The translations under genes were made by a program, and so were the position numbers. From JAGDMS01 sp050015455 (GTDB lineage Bacteria; Desulfobacterota; Binatia; HRBIN30): DNA of 64,000 nucleotides. The notes under the pieces are model-generated. The model was not told the DNA's origin, searched no databases, and was given only the letters and a program-made list of their open reading frames with translations. Below, piece after piece: positions 59,531 to 64,000 of the stretch (the stretch's first letter is position 1; every line of letters begins with the position of its first letter). The stretch covers positions 1-64,000 of the forward strand of contig JBEKBJ010000017.1 of the NCBI GenBank assembly GCA_050015455.1, given 5' to 3'.

Positions 59531-62326
59531 ATGGGACGAACCTATTGCGCGACATCGTTGGTAGTTGCTTGCCTGCTATTCTGCCAAAGTTCGCGAGCAC
59601 AACTTGCTTTTTTAGCAGGTCCACAGTCCCCGGTCGCGGGGGGGGCGGTGGACATTGCGGCGGCAGACTTCAACGAAGATGGTATTGACGATGCAGCAGT
59701 AATCGGCACGGGCGTGGGCGGAGCTGTCACGGTGTTCTTCGGCTCGACAGACGGCAGCTTCACGTCCCCTGTCGCCATGACGGTGGGAAAGTTGCTGCGT
59801 GGCATCGTCACTGGAGATTTCAGCGGACACAAGGCAAACAATCAAGCTGCTATCGACATTGCGGTTGTCGGTGGGAACAAAGCGTACATACTGCCCGAAC
59901 AAGTGCAAGGCGGAATGGGGACCGGGACGTTCGGGGCGCCAGTGAGCTTTCCGGTCCGCCATGTGGCCGCCGATATAGGTGCCGGGTACCTCAACTGCCC
60001 GCGCGGTTGCACGAGCTCCGCAGCTACGTTAGATCTTGTAACCGCCAACGGAATTTCCAACACATTGACTTTGCTGTTCGACCCGAGCCCCAAAACTGAA
60101 ACGTATCAGTCCCCGCCGGATATCGCTACCGGGCGGAACGCCCATGCGGTTAAAGTGGCGGATTTCACCGGTAGCGGGGCCGACGATATCGCCGTGCTGC
60201 TCACCGGCTACACCGGTGCCGACCTCGTGAGCGTCTACCTCAACAACGGCACTGGGACCTTCTCGTCGCCTCCCGTCAGCTACCCTGTCGGCGTGGCAGC
60301 CACAGCCTTGACCGTCGCAAATTTCCACGGCGATATCGATGCCGACAGCGTGCAAGACATCGCGGTGTTGAATAAGGGCGCGGCCGCGGTGTTGAACAAG
60401 GGCACTGCGACAACAGCGGAAATCTCCGTTTCATTCCTGTTGAACCGAACGACCAAGTCGCCGGACGGCACACTCCGAGGGACTGGGTTCTTTGACACTT
60501 TACCCCTCTTCAGGGTCAGCTGCCCGGCGCAAGTCAATGGAATTCCCGTAACCTGTACTCCCCAGGGCATCGTCAGTGGCGACTTCGACGGCGACGGTTT
60601 AAGTGATTTCGCCGTGTCGTTCAGCACATCGGCAATAACGACAACATCAGCAACCGCCGGCTTCGTCAACGTCTATACTGGGCGCGGGAACGGGCTGTTT
60701 GATTTCGCTGCCCAAGTCCTCGTCGGCCTTGCGCCGAGCGGCATGGCTGCGGGTGACTTCACCGGTCACGGTAACGGTGTGCAAGACATTGCGGTCGCAG
60801 AATCCGGCAGTAGCACGACGCGCATACTGCAGAGCGTCCCGCCACCCCCGAAGCCCGGAGGTTGGGCGTGCAAAACGGATAATCAATGTCAGGCGGGGTT
60901 GCACTGCGTCGACTACATCTGCTGCGCTCTGCCCGACGACGCTCTTTCATGCCCATCGGGCGAGCTCTGTAACGTCTCTGGCAACCTCGGGGTGTGCTCG
61001 CCGCCCGGGCCAAACGGCATTCCGTGTGATTCCGCACAACAGTGTCAGTCGGGGTTTTGTGTAGACGGGTTCTGCTGCAGTGCCGCGTCCTGCCCCGCCG
61101 GCGAATACTGCAACAGCGGCGGTTGCGCCGTGCCCGCTCCCTCCGGTAGCCCGTGTTCGGAGGACGAGCAGTGCACATCCGGCTACTGCGTCAATGAAGT
61201 CTGCTGCGGCTCGGAGAGTTGCCCCAACAGCCAATCTTGCGATGTCCCCGGCTTTGAGGGTCAATGTACGCCGCTCGTCTCGCTCGGCAACGCGTGTACG
61301 AGCCCGGACCAATGTATCTCCGGTTTTTGTGCCGACGGGGTCTGCTGCTACGCAGCATACTGCCCCACGGACCAAGCGTGTAACCTCGCTGGATCCATGG
61401 GACAGTGCGCATACCTACCGACGCCCACACCCACCTCCACCGCCACGCCGACGACCACCTGGACACCCACGCCAACCCTGACGCCGACGCCAACCCTGAC
61501 GCCGACGCCTGTGCCGATCGGGGGGGCGTGCTCCGCCGGCATCACACTCTGTGACTCACCGAACCAATGCGTCGACGGCATTTGCTGTCGCGCGGCATGC
61601 CCTGCCGGCCAGCATTGCAACATCACGAATTTAGTCGGCACGTGCCATGTGCAACTGTCGAATACATCACCCTGTAGCCTGAACACAGATTGCCTGTCCG
61701 GGTACTGCGCGCCGTCCGGCGAGTGCGCGCCGGCACCCACCGCGACGCCGACGCCGACGGCTACGATCACACTGACTCCCTCGAACACGCCGACGGCCAC
61801 GATCACACTGACTCCCTCGAACACTCCGACAGCGACCGCCACGCCTACGGCCACACCGACGGCCACACCAACGCCCTGCGACGAAACCAGCTGTGAAGCC
61901 CAGGGGCAGGGGTGGCGGTGCGACATCACGGGTTACGTGGGCACGTGTTCAGCCCCCTTTGGCTATGGGGACGGGCCGTGTGGAAAGAACACCGACTGTG
62001 AGGCGGCCCTGATTTGCAATTCGGACACGGAGCGATGCGATTACAACCCGACGCCGGCCCAGACGCTGACGCCGACACCAGTAACGCCGTTGACGTGCCC
62101 ACAGGGCATGGTGCCTCAAGGCAACGTATGCGTAAAGGTCAGCCGCAGCGGCGGCTGTTCAATCGGAGACCCGAGTGCCAGGGGTACGGCGGCCCCCGTA
62201 ACTAGCGCCGCGGGCACAGACACCTGGCTGGTCGCCCTCCTGCCGTTGGCGCTCGGTATCCGGCGCCTCAGGCGGCAGCAAACCCGGGCCCACGCGCAGC
62301 GACCTATCCGAATTGCGTTACGGTAA
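59531..62326 (+). CDS. Large secreted cysteine-rich protein with FG-GAP repeats, Thr-Pro stalks and a C-terminal sorting-like tail
   Basis: 931 aa. A signal peptide (MGRTYCATSLVVACLLF, ending near SRAQ) is followed by about 400 residues with five FG-GAP/VCBS-like calcium loops such as ADFNEDGIDDAAV and GDFDGDGLSDFAV, likely a beta-propeller. Then come at least five Cys-rich modules of the form GxxCxSxxQCxSGFCVDGVCC, separated by Thr-Pro runs encoded by tandem DNA repeats (18 bp at 61469-61504; 36 bp at 61763-61834). The C-terminus has GGCSIG, a hydrophobic helix (WLVALLPLALG) and RRLRRQ, like MYXO-CTERM sorting tails. A cell-surface adhesin-like role is inference. Confidence 0.8.
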   Translation: MGRTYCATSLVVACLLFCQSSRAQLAFLAGPQSPVAGGAVDIAAADFNEDGIDDAAVIGTGVGGAVTVFFGSTDGSFTSPVAMTVGKLLRGIVTGDFSGHKANNQAAIDIAVVGGNKAYILPEQVQGGMGTGTFGAPVSFPVRHVAADIGAGYLNCPRGCTSSAATLDLVTANGISNTLTLLFDPSPKTETYQSPPDIATGRNAHAVKVADFTGSGADDIAVLLTGYTGADLVSVYLNNGTGTFSSPPVSYPVGVAATALTVANFHGDIDADSVQDIAVLNKGAAAVLNKGTATTAEISVSFLLNRTTKSPDGTLRGTGFFDTLPLFRVSCPAQVNGIPVTCTPQGIVSGDFDGDGLSDFAVSFSTSAITTTSATAGFVNVYTGRGNGLFDFAAQVLVGLAPSGMAAGDFTGHGNGVQDIAVAESGSSTTRILQSVPPPPKPGGWACKTDNQCQAGLHCVDYICCALPDDALSCPSGELCNVSGNLGVCSPPGPNGIPCDSAQQCQSGFCVDGFCCSAASCPAGEYCNSGGCAVPAPSGSPCSEDEQCTSGYCVNEVCCGSESCPNSQSCDVPGFEGQCTPLVSLGNACTSPDQCISGFCADGVCCYAAYCPTDQACNLAGSMGQCAYLPTPTPTSTATPTTTWTPTPTLTPTPTLTPTPVPIGGACSAGITLCDSPNQCVDGICCRAACPAGQHCNITNLVGTCHVQLSNTSPCSLNTDCLSGYCAPSGECAPAPTATPTPTATITLTPSNTPTATITLTPSNTPTATATPTATPTATPTPCDETSCEAQGQGWRCDITGYVGTCSAPFGYGDGPCGKNTDCEAALICNSDTERCDYNPTPAQTLTPTPVTPLTCPQGMVPQGNVCVKVSRSGGCSIGDPSARGTAAPVTSAAGTDTWLVALLPLALGIRRLRRQQTRAHAQRPIRIALR

Positions 62327-62363
62327 CTTCGCGTGCCTTACGCCAGCGGCAAGCGGGCGACGC

Positions 62364-63338
62364 TCAATCCTGTGTCCCACTCTCCCAGCGCTTCCACTGC
62401 TCGGCGTAGGCGTCGACGTTGTCGCGCGTGACCACATCGATGCCCGAATAGTGATATACCTCGGCTGGCTGCTCGCCATCGTGGATGGCCTTCAGCAGCC
62501 GTACCGATTCCTCGCCCCAGCCGAAGTACTTCTGCCCAACGAGGAGCTGTACCTTGCCGCTGCGGAGCAGGTCCGGCGCAGGCGGAATCGTGTCGAACGC
62601 GACAAACTTGGTGTGAGCTGGATCGATGGGGTCGAGTGCGTTGCGCATGAATACCGGCCAACCACCGACGGACAGCCAGCCGTCGAGATCCGGATGGCGT
62701 TGCGTGCCGACGGCGATCACTTCGGCGACCCGCAACGCGTCATCACGAATATCGTAGGTTTCGACGATGTGGACCTCGGGGTAGCGTGCGAGCGCCTCGC
62801 GCGCGCCGTCCAGCCGCTTCTGTAAGTTGTCGGCCCCGAGTGACGTGATCAGCGCGACGCGGCCGCGCCCGCCGAGGAGCCCGGCCAAGCCATCCCCGAG
62901 CGCCCGGCCCGCCTCGATGTCGTTCACGCCGTAAAATGCCAGGCGCTTGCTCTTCGGCGCATCCGAGTCAAACGTGACCACGGGGATCCCGCCATCCACC
63001 GCACGGTCGATGGCGTCGGTCAGCAGATCGCCGTTGAGACAGGAGATGGCAACGCCGTCCACGCGCTGGGCGATGAACGATTCGAGAATCTCCTTCTGCC
63101 GAATCTCGTCGGTGGTCTCCGGCCCGCGCCAGAGGATGTCGATCCCGCCGAGCCGTTGCGCGGCGCGCTCCGCGCCAGTGCGGGCATAATCGAACACCGG
63201 GATGTGCAGCGCTTTTGGAATGATCGCAAAGCGAAGCTTGCGGGGGCCGTCGGCCGGCCGTGAGCACCCCGTCGCCATCGCGAGCAACATGAGCGCCGCG
63301 ATTGCAGATTTCAGATCTACGATTCCAAGCTTGTCCAT
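62364..63338 (-). CDS. Sugar ABC transporter substrate-binding lipoprotein
   Basis: About 324 aa from MDKLGIVDLK. A lipobox ATGC places the lipid-bearing Cys at residue 25. The type I periplasmic-binding fold shows FAIIPKALHIPVFDYARTGA, VDGVAISCLNGDLLTDAIDR, GIPVVTFDSDAP and FYGVNDIEAGRALG, typical of ribose/xylose-type receptors. It follows the permease gene and belongs to a sugar ABC operon cut by the window end. The signal-peptide codons lie inside an iterated AATCTGCAATC-type word run. Confidence 0.87.
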   Translation of the reverse strand: MDKLGIVDLKSAIAALMLLAMATGCSRPADGPRKLRFAIIPKALHIPVFDYARTGAERAAQRLGGIDILWRGPETTDEIRQKEILESFIAQRVDGVAISCLNGDLLTDAIDRAVDGGIPVVTFDSDAPKSKRLAFYGVNDIEAGRALGDGLAGLLGGRGRVALITSLGADNLQKRLDGAREALARYPEVHIVETYDIRDDALRVAEVIAVGTQRHPDLDGWLSVGGWPVFMRNALDPIDPAHTKFVAFDTIPPAPDLLRSGKVQLLVGQKYFGWGEESVRLLKAIHDGEQPAEVYHYSGIDVVTRDNVDAYAEQWKRWESGTQD

Positions 63339-63373
63339 CTCAATCCGCAATCTACAATCTGCAATCCAAAATC
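63299..63373. repeat. Iterated CAATCTGCAATC-type words
   Basis: 63341-63373 carries CAATCCGCAATCTACAATC, then TGCAATCCAAAATC. A related run lies at 63300-63326 inside the signal-peptide codons of the binding protein. Confidence 0.55.
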
Positions 63374-64000
63374 AACTCCTCTCCCGCGTTGCCAGCCGGT
63401 CCATGACCACGATCACGAGGACGGCAACTCCGAGGATGAGCCGGTCCAGGAACGTGCCCCGCGGGAATTGCGCCAGCGCGTTGCGGAGCACGCCGAAGAT
63501 GAGCGAGCCGATCACGGCGCCCACCACCGAGGCGCGCCCGCCGGACAGCGAGGCGCCGCCCACGACCGCCGCGGCGATGATATCGAGCTCGTAGCCGCCG
63601 GCCACGTCCGCCTTCCCTTGTCCCTGGACGACCGCCAGCACCACCCCCGACAAGGCCGCCAGCGCGCCGCCGCTCACGTAGACGAACGCCTTCACTCGTT
63701 TCACCCGTACACCGGCATATCGTGCCGCGACTTCATTGCCGCCCGTCGCAAGGATGTGGCGGCCGAGCGCGGTGCGCCTCATGATCATCTGAAAGACGAT
63801 GGTCAGCACCAACATGATGACGCCAGGCCAGAACGACAGCGCTATGCCGAGCGGCGCCGTCTCGGGTGCGAGGCGCGCCGACAGATCGTAGAAACGCCCT
63901 TCCGTGATCAGGAACGCGGCGCCGCGGGTGATGCCCATCACGCCCAAGGTGGCGATGAACGGCGGCAGACTGGCCGCGATCACGAGCACGGCTGCGAGCG
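63372..64000 (-). CDS. Sugar ABC transporter permease (RbsC-like), partial
   Basis: At least 209 aa, running off the right edge at its 5' end. PPFIATLGVMGITRGAAFLI, GRHILATGGNEVAARYAGVR, KRVKAFVYVSGGALAALSGV and AAAVVGGASLSGGRASVVGA are typical of ribose-type permeases. Several helices are visible. It feeds the adjacent binding protein's sugar; the ATPase gene lies outside the window. Confidence 0.9.
   Translation of the reverse strand, partial: LAAVLVIAASLPPFIATLGVMGITRGAAFLITEGRFYDLSARLAPETAPLGIALSFWPGVIMLVLTIVFQMIMRRTALGRHILATGGNEVAARYAGVRVKRVKAFVYVSGGALAALSGVVLAVVQGQGKADVAGGYELDIIAAAVVGGASLSGGRASVVGAVIGSLIFGVLRNALAQFPRGTFLDRLILGVAVLVIVVMDRLATRERS

Noticed and set aside
61420..61880. Tandem repeats resembling a CRISPR array
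   Set aside because: The repeats are in frame, of 18 and 36 bp, have no unique spacers and encode Thr-Pro linkers.

Overview
The window is a high-GC bacterial chromosome segment with typical single-strand gene runs, one tRNA-Ala(GGC) and no phage or plasmid backbone. The mix suggests a deltaproteobacterium-like lineage, possibly Candidatus Binatota/Desulfobacterota_B. It includes a cysteine-rich, Thr-Pro stalk surface protein with a MYXO-CTERM-like tail, several CoA/ferredoxin 2-oxoacid oxidoreductases, a DUF1329 protein and a bacterial deoxyhypusine-synthase homologue. This placement is inference; no rRNA or universal marker is present to confirm it.

Layout. 1-1.7 kb: two poorly known minus-strand genes, one apparently 3'-truncated. 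2-8 kb: cysQ with a deoxyhypusine-synthase-like gene, thiE with a small membrane protein, and an NtrB/NtrC-type sigma-54 two-component pair. 8.1-13.5 kb (plus): ExbB/ExbD, a Ycf46-type AAA ATPase, a small XRE regulator, an HExxH protein and an R3H/Ycf45-type ATPase; this run is the best candidate for an undescribed system. 13.6-16.8 kb: thiolase and a lytic transglycosylase. 16.8-21.8 kb: a decayed, mobile-looking island. An AT-rich FAD oxidoreductase is bracketed by two related transposase fragments, followed by amber-interrupted small genes and an orphan nuclease-like protein. 21.8-26.1 kb: ABC1/UbiB kinase, a small DUF6800-like protein, SDR, peroxiredoxin and sulfotransferase.

26.6-34.3 kb: a korDABC-type operon, glmU with a strong promoter abutting its TTG start, and a second oxidoreductase (porB-porA-fused porGD) whose beta subunit lacks the usual GDG aspartate. 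34.5-39.4 kb: DUF1329 protein, CBS protein, small lipoprotein, beta-barrel protein and TrpB2. 39.7-46.7 kb: VapBC, a large ADP-forming acyl-CoA ligase, an aldo/keto reductase and a patch of toxin-antitoxin and nucleotidyltransferase genes. 46.7-52.1 kb: pirin, then paaK-iorB-iorA and a PaaI-type thioesterase, which together fit conversion of arylpyruvates to arylacetyl-CoA. 52-57 kb: REP/RAYT-like debris and an EmrAB-type efflux operon with its TetR regulator. 57-64 kb: serine hydrolase, truncated TetR, tRNA-Ala, the surface protein, and a sugar ABC system running off the right edge.

Intergenic spaces repeatedly hold short iterated words or long imperfect palindromes. These are listed as repeats and findings.
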